Shown one piece after another: positions 1-12,100 of a stretch of 64,000 nucleotides of DNA (the stretch's first letter is position 1; each line of letters starts with the position of its first letter). The stretch spans positions 59,958,870-60,022,869 of the forward strand of contig CM049307.1 in the NCBI GenBank assembly GCA_026874595.1. The letters are read 5' to 3'. The notes under the pieces are model-generated. The model was given only the letters and a program-made list of their open reading frames with translations, ran no database searches and was not told the DNA's origin. The stretch comes from Sipunculus nudus (Eukaryota > Annelida > Sipuncula > Golfingiida > Sipunculidae). A program made the translations under genes and the position numbers.

Positions 1-380
1 CATGTGTCTGTGGCGTAAAAAAATGACAGAATTATAGGCATTTCTTTGAATGGTCACGTGTTCTCGTTTCACGAGAAACGGTGCGAGATATGACGAGACT
101 TGCGATTGAATGACTAAGAACTAGACGGATGCTGTCTAACGCCGAAAACCAGACCTTTCTATGGCAAATATCAACAGAGATAGAAGCAGGTAAACTTCGT
201 ATTTTCAAGTTGTCACGTTTTACCCCAAAATTTGGTAACCATGGTAACGGCAGTACAAAGCTACATGTGAGGAGGAATAGGCCAATGTTCCTAGTTTCAG
301 ATACCACAAAAAAAATGGTGTCACGTTTAATATTTTTTGAGATATTGCAGAAAAATGATATGTTACAGTGTTTCAGGTAC

Positions 381-398
381 CACGCCCCCTGGTGGCTA
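381..398 (-). promoter_or_regulatory. CTCF-like motif in repeat unit 1
   Basis: On the minus strand the sequence reads GCCACCAGGGGGCGTG. It matches the animal CTCF core CCA(C/G)NAGGGGGC at every core position. A second, slightly different version lies in the next unit at 838-855. Binding is not shown. Confidence 0.35.
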
Positions 399-837
399 TT
401 TCCAAAAAATGAAAAACTGATTTCGAGATATTTATAAAATAACACAAAATATATCAATTTCAAAGCCATTGTTAAAAAAATGCAACCTGTAGGTCATATT
501 TAATGAAATCTCGAAGACTCTCGTTTGACGAGAAACGGTGCGAGATTTTGCAAGATTTTTTAATGGATCACCGAGAACTCACCAAGGGCTACAAGATGCA
601 AAAAAATTGACCTCTCCAGCATAAAAACTGACAGAGTTAGAAGCTGAAAACTGCATATTTTCAAAATTCAAAAGTTTTACCCCAAAAGTAGAGAAATCTG
701 GCAATAGCGCACTTTGGCACCTATGCGCAAAAATAAGCCCATGGACCCCAGTTGAAGGTGCTGTGATGGAAATGGCCCAATGTTTAATAGTTCTGGAGGT
801 ATAGCACCAAAACAAATGTTCATGTTTTTTCATCTGC

Positions 838-855
838 AACGCCCCCTGGCGGCCA
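838..855 (-). promoter_or_regulatory. CTCF-like motif in repeat unit 2
   Basis: The minus strand reads GGCCGCCAGGGGGCGTTG, again a good fit to the CTCF core although the surrounding repeat has diverged. The motif being kept in two diverged units is the reason for listing it. Confidence 0.35.
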
Positions 856-1095
856 TTTCCAAAATCTGAAAAAACAATTTCGAGATATTCTTGTGTTACA
901 TAAAATATCTCAGAATCAGTACGATTGCTGCAAATTTGAAAAATATCACGAAATTCCATGATTTCACCCCAAAATTGCGTAACCATGGTAACAGCAAATT
1001 TAAGTAAGCTACATGTCAAAAGAAAGGCCAGGTGATGACGAAAAAAATGAGCTATTGCAGAAGTGGATATGCCTATTTATGGCGAAGTTATAGTG

Positions 1096-1324
1096 CAAAA
1101 ACCGTTAACCATACCTGTCGTGACCTTGACCTTTGACCTTTGACCTATTTTAACCAAAAACAATAGGGCACCTAGAAATTATGTTTTTCATCATCCCTGT
1201 AAGTTTCAAGGTGATTGTGGCAAAATTGTGGCCAGGAGAGTGCAGACAAACAAACAAACAAACAGACAAACAGACATACGCAACTGAGCAATATGCTTGC
1301 CGAAATCGAAGATTTCCGGCAAGC
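1096..1324. repeat. repeat tail with ACCTTTGACC block, CAAACAGA run and 3' hairpin
   Basis: A GACCTTTGACCTTTGACC block (about 1128-1145) leads to a CAAACAAACAGACAAACAGA simple run (1250-1275). It ends in a strong hairpin at 1295-1324: GCTTGCCG...CGGCAAGC, 13-bp stem with one bulge. This layout recurs as the end of dispersed repeats in marine invertebrates. I cannot assign a transposon class. Confidence 0.45.
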
Positions 1325-1395
1325 AATGATTGTAACTGGCACCACCAGTCTTGTATACAACAAAGCTATCAGATATATATATGTCAGAGACAAGA

Positions 1396-1680
1396 TTGAA
1401 ATCCAGGCGGATTTTATATTCGCCTAGACGAGATTGTGATTGTGATCTCGCCTAGGCGAGATTACGATTGTGATCTCGCCTAGACAGATTTTAAACTCCT
1501 CTAGATGAGATCACAATCGCAATCTCGCCTAGGTGAGATTAAAATCCATCATGGAGCAGGCCAGGATTTTAATCTCGTCTAGGCAAGTTTAAAATCTGTC
1601 TGGTATCATCCAGGCGAGTTTAAAATCTGCCTGATATCACTTAGGCGAGTTTTAAATCTGCCTAGGCGAGAATAAAATAG
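1396..1680. repeat. palindromic array built of ATCTCGCCTAGGCGAGAT-type units
   Basis: Around ten copies of CGCCTAG(G/A)CGAG and its halves occur in both orientations, each flanked by ATTTTAAA or GATTGTGAT. Perfect cores such as TCTCGCCTAGGCGAGA recur at about 1445 and 1530. The two ends are inverted relative to each other (ATTTTATATTCGCCTAG on the left, the complement of ATTTTATTCTCGCCTAG on the right). The region could fold into one large stem of nested stems. Confidence 0.6.
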
Positions 1681-2555
1681 TGATCAAATCTAATTTTTTA
1701 ATATATTATGCATTGTAATTGACATTTTTCAATTAAAAATGTTTTCAGTCAGATTTTCAATATTTTAACACTGAATGGTTATGTATAGTTGACAGGTAAT
1801 ATATTTATTAATATTTACAGAATATTATAATATTAATATAATAATTAACATTATTTTTGGAAATAGGATTTTTTTCATTATATAGTTTTATTAATATAGT
1901 TATGTATAGTTCACAAGTAATATATTTATTAATATTTACAGAATATTATATTATTAATGAAATAATTTACATTATTTTTTATATTTATATTTTTATTAAT
2001 AAACTAAGCAATAAGAAACTTACATGGGTATTGTATACGGCATATTTAAGTGATATATGATGTGGGCTGTTGCTGATTATTTACATAATAATTTTGTTTT
2101 CATTATTAATTTGAAGTGAAATTGGTATTAGTAATATTAATAATGTAGTAATTTAAAAAGACAAAGGGGGACTGAATATAACTCATTTATTATATAACAA
2201 TTTAATTCAATGCATGTTCACATCCATAAACGATCTATTAATCTATGATACCTTTTCTGGAATATCTAAAATCATAAATCTACATTTTTTAAAAGATTTT
2301 ATAAAACATTCTTGTCAATATTAACCATAGATAACCTGAAATCTAAATGTCTAGAGGCATGATGTAATGGATGCTGATAAACAGGTGCCAGGCTAGATGT
2401 ATCTGCTTCACACAGCTAACATATATGGTAAAATGACTCAATTCAATCTTTATAATTCAGCCAAAATTCATTCTTTGGAACCATAAAAGACAATTAATAT
2501 AAGAATTATTCAGTGGATTATTCTTGTAAAATATTAAACAAATTGGCCTCAGTGG
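1681..2555. repeat. AT-rich stretch with a 121-bp direct duplication
   Basis: The segment starting ATGTATAGTTGACAGGTAAT at 1781 is repeated at 1902 with few changes, and both are followed by a long TTTATTAATATTTACAGAAT block. The rest is plain AT-rich sequence with no gene. Confidence 0.5.
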
Positions 2556-3445
2556 AGTCAGTCAAAAAACGTTTTACAGGTTTATAACTCATATGGGAAA
2601 ATACAGAATAATGGCTAAGTTCAGCTTCCCATTACTCAGCCATAAAAAAACACTGAACCAAAACCATTTGAACAAACTTGAATTATCAACATCTAAGGAT
2701 AATTAATGTGGGAGATTTAAGAATTTGGCCCAGTGGTTTTTGAGAAGTAGATCTTTGTAGCCACTGAGCTAAAATGGGCTGTTACAGCATATGACTAAAT
2801 TCAGCTTCCAATAACTCAGCAAAAATCACTGAACTGAGACCATTTGAACAAACTTCAGAAAGCACTACCCTAGGATGATTTCTGTGCGATATTAAACAAT
2901 TTGGCCATATTGTTTCAGAGAAGAAGTTTTTTGTAGATGTCAGTATGTTACGAGCACTGATGACCCCTGTACAAAAAAGGCTGATAAAGGTGGCGCCTCC
3001 AATACCTCAATTTCAGATATGACTCATGTGACCAACATTGGCATAAAATTTGGTGATGACAGCTTCAGCGGTTTCTGAGATTGTAATTTTAGTATGCTTT
3101 TTTGGACAGATGACCAAGTTCAACTTCCTATAACTCGGCCAAAAATCACCGTACTTAAACCATTCGAACAAACTTGAGAAAAGTTGTTCCGGGGATCATT
3201 TTTGTGAAATATTGGACAATTTGGCTAAACATTTCCAGAGAAGAAGATTTTTAAAGCTTTTTTAGCTTTTTCCCTATAAAATCTAAGAAAATGCAGTTAG
3301 CCAAAAAATAAGCAAAATCCGATAGAGTTTTTTAGATGACTAATTTTTTGCATAAAATTTGGTGATGCTAACTCTTGCCGTTTTCAAGATAGTATGGGTT
3401 AACGTACAGACGACGGACGACGGACGGACAGACGACGGACTTATA
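2556..3445. repeat. three diverged tandem units ending in a GACGGACGG tail
   Basis: A block containing TTCAGCTTCC-x-ATTACTCAGCCA, CCATTTGAACAAACTTGA and ATTTGGCC occurs at about 2615, 2790 and 3110. The last unit runs into ACAGACGACGGACGACGGAC at about 3405-3440. This is a dispersed complex repeat, not a gene: stops are frequent in all frames. Confidence 0.55.
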
Positions 3446-3490
3446 GTCAGCTGAGCTAAAAATCATGAAAGATAACAACACATATAGAGT

Positions 3491-3803
3491 TACACTCCTC
3501 AGGCATTGGTTATCACTGCAGTCATTCTAGAATTCCTTCGTTTAACCACTGCTTTGTATAGCAAGATTCTCCAGGTTACATCACCAGGGCTCACACAGAG
3601 CTAACAATTGTAATCAGACCAATGAGAACATGGTATCACATTGTGCATCCAACTCCCAAGTTTTAAATCTGCATCGTTGGTCTGATTCTTAGTATGGTGC
3701 CAGCACTGATGTTTAGACTCCGAAATACCTGCTACACAAAGCAGCGGTTAAAACAAAGGAGATCTGGAGCAAATGCTGAGTATAACCACTGGCAAGGAGT
3801 GTA
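3491..3803. mobile_element. Mutator-like MITE, copy 1 (313 bp, 9-bp TSD)
   Basis: The ends read TACACTCCT...AGGAGTGTA. Subterminal inverted blocks follow (GGTTAT-x-ACTGCAGTC; TTTAACCACTGCTTTG on the left, CAAAGCAGCGGTTAAAA on the right). The element is flanked on both sides by the direct repeat ATATAGAGT (3482-3490 and 3804-3812). A 9-bp duplication with long inverted ends is characteristic of Mutator-like elements. Related copies are at 48922-49243 and 57355-57800. There is no coding capacity. Confidence 0.7.
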
Positions 3804-3812
3804 ATATAGAGT

Positions 3813-5314
3813 ATCATTCAAACTCAGGGATATTTTCGGAAATTTAAGTCCTTAAAGGCACATGATCCAGTTCTAATGTATACTGAATCATAAATTAAGT
3901 TACAGTTCTGTTAAGTTTAATTTTTTTTGCTGAGTTTTCTTCTTGCTAGCTGTTTTAATGACAGAAAAAATGACAATGCTTTTGACATTTGGTTTCATTC
4001 TTAGTGTCTGATAACCATTTTCACATCAGAATGAGGTATAACAAAACAGTATCAGCCACACCGTAAAATGTAAATAACACCATTTTTAGGATATCAAGGA
4101 ATCCAAGTGTGCACTATAATCATGCAGGCGTGTGATATAATGACCTAATTAGCTTATCTCCACCACTATAGGTCAGCAAACCAAGTATCTTGTATTAACT
4201 ATTAGGTAAGTAGTGCACACCAAAAGGATATTGTTAAATCATACCAGGTACAGATCCTCAAAAATTCAGCTCGAAATCAGTTCAAAAGCATCGCATCCCC
4301 CAGGTTCCAAAATAAGTTCACTGCATAAAATGACATGATAAAGGCCTCCCTTCCAACTATGATGCATGATTAACTTGGGATTTCTGTGTGTAAGCACTGA
4401 TAATAAGCTACTGTGACCTCTTTCTTTGGTAAATGTGGACCTCACCTTCTAGATTTTGACACACAGTTAATTTCCCAGAAGAGAAAATATATTGTACCAA
4501 AATTGTGTTCTGAAAAGTCATAAAAACAAACACCAGTTCATTTCATAAAAGAATGAGCAAGCATTCGTGCTTATATTAAACTTTGTCAAGCCTACCACTT
4601 TAGGTAGATTTAGATTTATGCCAAAGCTGACGGCAAAATATATTAGGGGTAAAATTCCCCTGAAAAGCCTGAGCATAAATTTCTTGGAAACTGTGAATGC
4701 TGATATAAAATATGCAGGCCTCTACTAAAGCGAGTATTCATATACCACGGGCAAGCTGATCATTCATACATTACTGGCCAGCTGATGAACTAGATGACAA
4801 TCACTGATTGCTGAACAAATATCAGTGAAAGAGGAAAAATAGCCCTCCATCACAAGTCTGCTGAACTCAGCACATGTGGACACCAAATAAACTTGGCCCC
4901 ATAAAGATTCAGTCATCTTCATACTGCCAAGTCTGTGACATAATCACACAGTCACAGACCTTGATCCTTCTTAATACCTTTAAAACAATAAGCGAATCCC
5001 CGATCCCCCTGGCAAAGGTCGTTTAAATAGAGTTATGCAAATCAGCATCATGGCCACCCATACTATTCATGTGAAATACCCTTGTATGTATGACTTTGTC
5101 CAAGCTAATCTGTGACTTTGAGGAACCGAGCCCATCATGACAAAAAAAGCCCTGCAGAGTAGGCTTTCCCCCCCCCCCCCCCCCCCAAACCAAAATCGTT
5201 ATTTGTCACTTAAGTTTTCATAACCTAAAAATATGCTTGTATGTTCTCTGCTGTTATGCTTTTCTAATGCATTTGCTTGATATCTTAATTTTTATCCACT
5301 GCATTTATATATTA
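3813..5314. other. non-coding AT-rich stretch
   Basis: No gene or clear repeat is visible. A run of about 17 cytosines lies near 5169-5187. It is probably 3' to, or an intron of, the minus-strand gene, but nothing in the sequence shows which. Confidence 0.5.
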
Positions 5315-5681
5315 ACTCCCAAAAAGCAAAAAAGAAATAAGGTTTGGTTCTCAGGCAGTCTTTCTTTACAGAAATCAATGCGGGCGGGCAATTTTATTTT
5401 TCCACCTTTTTTTGGTATGATTCTATAAAATGTCACATGATCAGGGAAAAGCATGATAATACAAGATTTTTTTCTGCTAAACAAGTAAAAGCATTTCATA
5501 ACAACAAAGGTAACTTTATTAAAATTGTATTATTTCATCTTCTTGAAAGAAATGTCCGAGAGGCTGAAGCTCATATTAGTAAGTTTTTATTGAAAATCAA
5601 AATAAAAAAAAATTGATGCCGGGGGGGTTTAAAACTGATGCAGACGGTGCCTGAAAACCATACTTTTTATTTTTTTTGGCC
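5315..5681 (+). mobile_element. Harbinger-like MITE, copy A
   Basis: The right end ...CCATACTTTTTATTTTTTTTGGCC is followed by TTA; the degraded left end is preceded by TTA (5312-5314). It is internally similar to the copy at 49851-50192: CAGAAATCAATGCGGGCGGGC, CATGATAATA, CTAAACAAGTAAAAGCA and TCTTCTTGAAAGAAATGTCC. A 3-bp TTA/TAA target site and ends starting GGCC fit PIF/Harbinger-type elements. It has no transposase. Confidence 0.62.
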
Positions 5682-5739
5682 TTATTCACATATAAATTAT
5701 TTACAGTTCTGATTGTATTACCCAAACTGAGTCCTTACT

Positions 5740-7172
5740 GGGAATTTTTTCAAGTCAACTAGAATACAGGTAGTTGACATGCGACCAAGTGTATCCACCA
5801 AAATCATAGTGGAGCGGGTGAATTGAGGCATGGATTGAGTGGCAAGGGAAAATCGAGTGAAGTGTGTTGCATGTAAGCATGGATGTCTGCAGCCGAAATG
5901 TGTATGTAGGTGGTGCCACCTACCAAAAAAATCGAGAAAGCTAACCAAGATGTATAAACACGCAAAATTTTAGACAGATAAGTCAAACCACTACTGAGAT
6001 ATGAGTGATTTTAGCCCACGGCAGACAAACGGATGGACGCTGCGCAAAAATGGTTGCCTGTGGCCCCTCCAGTTTTGTGTAAGATAAAGAGCTAAGTGAG
6101 ATCTATACACATGCAAAATTTTGGCCCAATCGGTCAAACAGTTCCCCAGATATGAGCTTGCATGTCTGCAGCTTAAACTAAAATGTAGGTGGCGCCACCT
6201 GTCATAAAATCAAGAGAGCTGTCCCGGATGCATAAACCTGCAAAATTTTAGGCAGGTATGTCACACCACTGCCGAGTTATGGATGATTTTATCCCCAAGC
6301 AGACAAACAGACGGACGCTGTGAAAAAATGGTTGCAGGTGGTGACACCAGTTTTGTGTATGATAAAGAGCTATGTGAGATCTATACACATGAAAACTTTT
6401 GGCCAAATCAGTCAAACGGTTCCAGAGATATGAGCTTAAATGTCTGCAGCATAAACAAGAATGTAGGTGGCGCCACCTGTCATAAAATCAAGAAAGCTGT
6501 TCAAGATGTATAAACCTGCAACATTTTAGGTGGATATGTCAAACCACTGCCGAGTTATGAGTGATTTCATCCCACTGTAGACAAACAGATGGATGCTGTG
6601 CAAAAATGGTTGCAGGTGCACCATCAGTTTTGCATATGGTAAAGAGCTATGTGAGATCTATACACATGCAAATTTTCAGGATGATACATCAAACCAGTCC
6701 GGAGATTTAAGCATGGAAGTCTGCAGCATGAACGTGAATGTAGGTGGCGCCACCTGTCATAAAATCAAGAAAGCTATCCAGGATGTATACGCGTGCCAAA
6801 TTTCAGGTGAATTAGTCAAACCACTGCGGAGATATGAGTGATTTTAACCCAAGGCAGACGAACAGATGGACACTGTGCAAACATGGTTGCAGGTGGCGCA
6901 ACCATTTTTTGTGTATGTTATAAGGGCTACATTTGTACAAAATTTTTTTCCTGACCGGTCAAACGTTTCCTGAGATATGTGGGTTTATGTGTGGAAACAG
7001 ACGCACAAATGGACGCTGAGCAGAGGGGAAAGGTCAGAGTTCAACGCAAATTGGTTAGGCACCAGTTCACATGTGACCCGATAATTGGTGTAAGTTTCAG
7101 AAAAATCCATCCAGTAGTCTCAGAGGAGTTCTCCGGAAACGAACGCGGTGGCGTCGGAACCTGGCCAAAAAC
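5740..7172 (+). repeat. 279-bp higher-order repeat centred on GGTGGCGCCACC, copy 1
   Basis: Units of about 279 bp start at palindromes near 5907, 6186, 6466 and 6740. Each unit consists of two related halves of about 140 bp that both begin at GGTGGCGCCACC or a variant. Both halves carry AAAGCTATCCA, GTCAAAC and GAGATATGAG. The array has a unique left end (about 5740, CAACTxGAATACxGGTAGT) and right end (about 7172). The copy at 27305-28455 has the same ends, so this is a dispersed unit and not a local satellite. Confidence 0.7.
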
Positions 7173-8384
7173 ATAGTATCCTCAAAACTTTGTTTTGGCG
7201 AAAACAATTAATCAGATTCAAACCTTGCACCTTTATTTCACAATTCTCAAAAAGCCTGTTCACTCAACTGTACGAATACAGACCTATTGTACCTTAAATC
7301 GGTGACTCAGATGATGTGAACATTTCAACCCCTACATCCATGATTAGCCTTAACAACTTGAGCAAAACATCAATGCAGCTCCACTGAATAAATAAGGCAG
7401 AGCACAAAAAGAGAAAGTAAGACCATGGCCTATTTGTTAGGCAGTTTTTTATGAGTGTTTTCTACATGTGGTTGTTCAATACCTGTAACATGTGACTTCA
7501 ACACATGAACAAATAACACAACAGTTGTATGCAGCTGATATCAAACCATAACTATTGCTCTGGGACATAATTATGCGTAATTACAACAACTAAATTACAG
7601 TAAATATGAACACTAAGGAATTTTGCATTTTTGTAGATCCACATAATTTTTAGAATTAATTACCAATGATAAAAATCATGTCAATCAGTATGAGTCACCA
7701 TTGTTCTACTGTCCACAAGGCATAGCAAAGATTATAATGAATTTATAATGTATTATTATGTAAAATATTATGTATTATAATGTAAAATATAATGTGTTAT
7801 AATGTAAAATATTATGTATTATAATGTAAAAATTCTCTTGCTTTGGAACTCCAGTCATGTGATGGCTGTGGTAATGGCCACTGTTTGTTCCTTTTTGAAG
7901 TATAAATTTCTCTTGTTAAATGTACATATTCAAAATTACAGTAAGATAATAAAAAAGTATTAATAAACTAATTATTTCTTTATTTTATTTCTTTAAAATA
8001 TTTCTTTAAAACAATTATTCTTTATACATATAACATATAAGATTATATTTTCAGGATTAACAGACAGAAACTTTAGACAAATAAGCTATAAAATAGAGAT
8101 GTTAAGTAAAAGGTTAGCCTGTTGCGAGTTTTCTCAGCACGGAGCAGACTGGATACCTAGCAATCAGGCTGACTCATCTACAGTCAATTTATTAATCATT
8201 ACTTTAATTATAGAAAAAGAGGTACTTATACACATCAGCGAAAATAAAAGTGGTGGTGATCCACTGTGTTAATTACATGATGTTTGGGCTGAAATTTTGC
8301 AGGTTTTATTTTCTATAATTAAAGTAATACAATAACTATTAACAGTTCCTACACTGAGCAGGCCTGGAGGTATTAAAGGAATAT
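7173..8384. other. AT-rich stretch with a short tandem repeat at 7738-7832
   Basis: Between 7738 and 7832, about four copies of ATTATGTATTATAATGTAAAA of 24-25 bp follow each other. The rest shows no gene or mobile element that I can support. Confidence 0.5.
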
Positions 8385-9180
8385 TAAAACTGATGGAATG
8401 AAAAATGAAGATATCCCATAGTGACAAAAAAGTTGAAGATATCCCACTGTGAAATATACAAAAATATCTCACAATGAAAGAGGTGGTGTAGAAAGCCGAA
8501 GTGAAACAGTATGGTCAAGATATCCAACACTGAAAGAGGTGGTGTAGATAGATACATAAGAGAAGCAGTATGGTCAAGATATCCCACACTAAAAGAGGTG
8601 GTGTAGATAGATACATAAGAGAAGCAGTATGGTCAAGATATCCCACACTAAAAGAGGTGGTGTAGATACATAAGAGAGACAGCATGGTCAAGATATCCCA
8701 CACTGAAAGAGGTGGTGTAGAAACATAAGAGAAACAGTATTGTCAAGATATCCCACACTGAAAGAGGTGGTGTAGATACCAAAAGTAAAGCAGTATTTTC
8801 AAGATATCTAACACTGAAAGAGGTGTGTCGATACCAAAAATGAAACAGTATGGTCAAGATATCCCACACTGAAAGAGGTGCTGTAGATACATAAGAGAAA
8901 CAGTATTGTCAAGATATCCAAAACTGAAAGAGGTGTGTAGATACCAAAAGTGAAACAGTATGGTCAAGATATCCTTCAGTGAATCAGAATGTAGATATAC
9001 CAGACAGTTAAACAGTAGGATTAAGATACCAAATGGTGAAAACAAGATATACAGATCCACAAAGGAAACAGCACAGTGAAAATATCCCACAGTGAAAAGC
9101 ACAATGAATTTACCCACAGTGAAAAGCACAATGAATTTACCCACAGTGAAAAAGAAAAGATGAAAATATCCAAACTGAAA
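8385..9180. repeat. minisatellite of about 60-bp units
   Basis: Ten or more units contain GGTCAAGATATCCCACACTG, AAAGAGGTGGTGTAGATA and CATAAGAGAAACAGTAT. The central units (8510-8960) are nearly identical and the outer ones decay. Two 24-bp copies of CCCACAGTGAAAAGCACAAT close the array at about 9095-9145. Open frames on the minus strand are artefacts of the repeat. Confidence 0.8.
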
Positions 9181-12100
9181 CAACAAATCTGGCGGCATAC
9201 TTAAATACAATTGCAATTATTACAATTAGTCTGTTACAAATAGATCTGAACAAACACAGGTGGGATCATGGAAGCAAATTTAAATAAGAACCTTGGGTTC
9301 ATAAGTACAGAGCTGATCCAGTTGAGAGGAAGAAATTCATTACCAAAAACAAATGGGTTATGATGTGTATATGTTCCAAAAATCAAAATGTAAAACTTTT
9401 TTGACAATACACCTTCCGTTGGAAGGAAAACTTGACAGTCTCCATACATGTATGTAACACCCTTTGTGGGCCACGGAACCATATTTATTATGATACTAAA
9501 ATTCCACACTTTCCACAGCCTGAAACTGGTATGCACAGAAATAGCATTTAAACATGTATAAATGCCCTGTCCTGGAATATATCATAAATTATTGACTTAT
9601 CAAATAATGATGTGTGACAAGTACACTTATTGGACAATAGTGAAAGTTCATTTACTGGAATAAATGACCCTTGTTAAAGAAACAAGCTTAGGTGTAGGTA
9701 CAACAGGGAAATAGATTAAGTATATATTTATCACCTGGGAAATTCTAATAGAGATTTTAAGAGTTTATTAATATATATGAAGGTAAATAAAATTAAAATG
9801 ATTAATAATATATAATAATTCTGATAATGATGATAATAATACATAGAATATTTGAGATCCCTCTGATGCTAATGTATACAATATTACAACACAAACTGCA
9901 GATATTATAAGACAAATACTGTTAACCAATTATTGAACCTGGTACTAATGTATAATACGAAGAAGTTGGAGATTTTTTCAAGATTCCTATTTCCATTGGA
10001 TATCCATATTTACTGGTTGCACACATTCTCTGACAATTAGCCAGATCAGACTTTAAATATCAATGCTGCGTAACTGACTGTTTGTTTTAATTTTAAACTT
10101 CAAAAGTATACAGGCATAAAGTATAAAGATTTTAAATTCCAAAGTGTGCCTTTTTGCAAAAGAAAGTCCTCCCTTACTCAAATGAATGTCTAAAATGAGC
10201 ACACAAATGATTCCGCCACATACCAAAGAACTGGCAGATGACCGCTACAAATTCCACACACACCATTACTGCAAAACAGGAAATTCCCCCACGCAGAAGA
10301 ATTTTTTATGGTTCCATGTAACAACTTTATTGGCATCTTCTGACAGCTCTGTCTATAAAAAGACACAATTCTCCCAAGGTCGAGACAAAAGAAACAATAG
10401 TTTATTTTTTCCTTGAGCTCCAAGGTATTTGAGGGAAGGATGGCGGAACAATAAGGACGCTGCACTGACCTCCCAGTGTGTTAGGTGAAGAATGCTTTAA
10501 TTAACAGTTAAGGCATTGTACTTTGAACCAAATGGTCCATAATCTGATCTACATTATTGCCTCCTTGATAAAAGAGAGTTTGACCAGTAATGGATTACTT
10601 TGGCACAGGAGAATAGTTTTTCTGCTGCATCATTTGCTATTTGCAATATGGTAAAGACAGCTGCATAATATTTATCATATTAAATAAAAGATATAAATTA
10701 ACATTATGAATGAATTCATCAAACTTAAACAGTTAATGTTCATTAAAGCATGGTCTTTATGACCACAAATCCATTAATACAGTAAAAACCTTTCCTTTCA
10801 TATTGGCAGACACTAATTAGCAGTTCATGAAAGGTATGGCAAGAATGAAACAAAGGAAAAAGGGTCTATTGTCTAAGCAAGGCTTCAGAGAATTACTTTT
10901 TTAGCAGTTATTTTTCGCTGCTGATTGACAGCAGGTAACATAAAATGTTATCTCAGATTTCTCATGTTTTTCAAATTAACCACATCTGTTTGAAGTTCTG
11001 GGCTCCTGTTTCAATGATTTCACCGACATCTTGAACAGACTTCAGTGCATTTCATCAGGTCCAGAAAAATATTAATGTCACGTAAAATTCAACCAAAAGG
11101 TAAATGGACTAAATGAGAAAGAATATAATGTCCATTGACAAAATGCTTCAGCAAATAATAACCAAAATGCTAAACAATACTGAGAATTTGTTACAAATAT
11201 TAGGCGTATTCGACTGGTCAATTTTGTGTCGCACATTCTCCCAATTCTACACAGTCTTAAATTCGGCTTGTTGCTTGTGTTGCAGAAACTCCCTGGGTGT
11301 GTGGCACAAAATCCTCAAAAAGAATTAATGTGCAGTAAATGGAATTGTGTGTGCCATTTTACTGGACTAACTACTTGGACTTAATTTAACTGGTACATTT
11401 CTGAGTACTACTACTTGGCTACTGCACAGGTGGGCAGAGTTTAAATTGACTTCTCAAAACAGTACCAGTCAAATATGCCTATTGATACAAGCCTGTCATG
11501 TCACAAACTGCAGGTGAACAGTACAGATATCACTGCTTGAAACATCAAAACAAACCGGATAACTTTCCCAATACAAGTAACGGATACATCATTTCTACCC
11601 CTGCCCTGTGTGTAACAGGTCCACTGTTTGTTTTGATTGCGTCTTTTTAAGTTCCATGTTGCTAGGTTGCTGGTCTAAGTTGAAGGTCTAGGAGTGCTTT
11701 AACATAGTGTGAAGATAAGGTCAACCAAGTACGATGACATAAACATCAAGCTAGTGCCAATGGGATCACCAGGCCTTTCTTTCACTGGTTAACCTATAAT
11801 ATAAAAGCTCATGGTCTATTTGCAATGCACCTTCCACAATGGTAAGCATGTGTACCACTTAATGAATAAACACTGAAAAATCTCAATACAAATATAGTAA
11901 GGGACGTTATATATCACACAATGTTGGCAGCAGAGATGCTATATATGGAATATGATGGGCATAAAAATAAAAAGTCTATCTTAAATGTAGTAACTGTTAC
12001 CAGATTCACGTTATGTCTCCTTGAGAGCAGTCTATATAAGTAATCTTAGAAGGACAAATATCAAGAAAAGCTATAATAAAATAAAATATTTTTACATGAA

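Larger units (their letters stand above)
1..1095. repeat. complex tandem repeat with CTCF-like motifs
   Basis: Two to three diverged units of about 480-520 bp follow each other. Each contains a CACGAGAAACGGTGCGAGAT-like block (about 70 and 525) or an ACCCCAAAA...GTAACCATGGTAAC block (about 220 and 965). Each full unit also has CGCCCCCTGG(T/C)GGC followed by ATTTCCAAAA (383 and 840). The array runs off the left edge of the window. No open frame spans the units. Confidence 0.6.

Noticed and set aside
6283-6841. Repeated similar open frames (GGATCHKIKKA-type peptides) suggesting a repeat protein
   Set aside because: They arise because the 279-bp repeat period is a multiple of three. Stops interrupt every unit, no splice structure supports them, and the same DNA recurs in an intron at 27.3-28.5 kb.
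8510-8960. CRISPR-like repeat array
   Set aside because: Units are contiguous with no unique spacers, and the genome is animal. It is a minisatellite.
8269-9216. Series of overlapping minus-strand frames with repeated Tyr/Leu-rich peptides
   Set aside because: They are translations of the 60-bp minisatellite. The frame changes between units.
10186-10465. Possible zinc-finger exon (several Cys residues on the minus strand)
   Set aside because: Cysteine spacing does not match C-x(7-8)-C-x(4-6)-C-x(3)-H of CCCH fingers, and splice sites of the right phase are missing.
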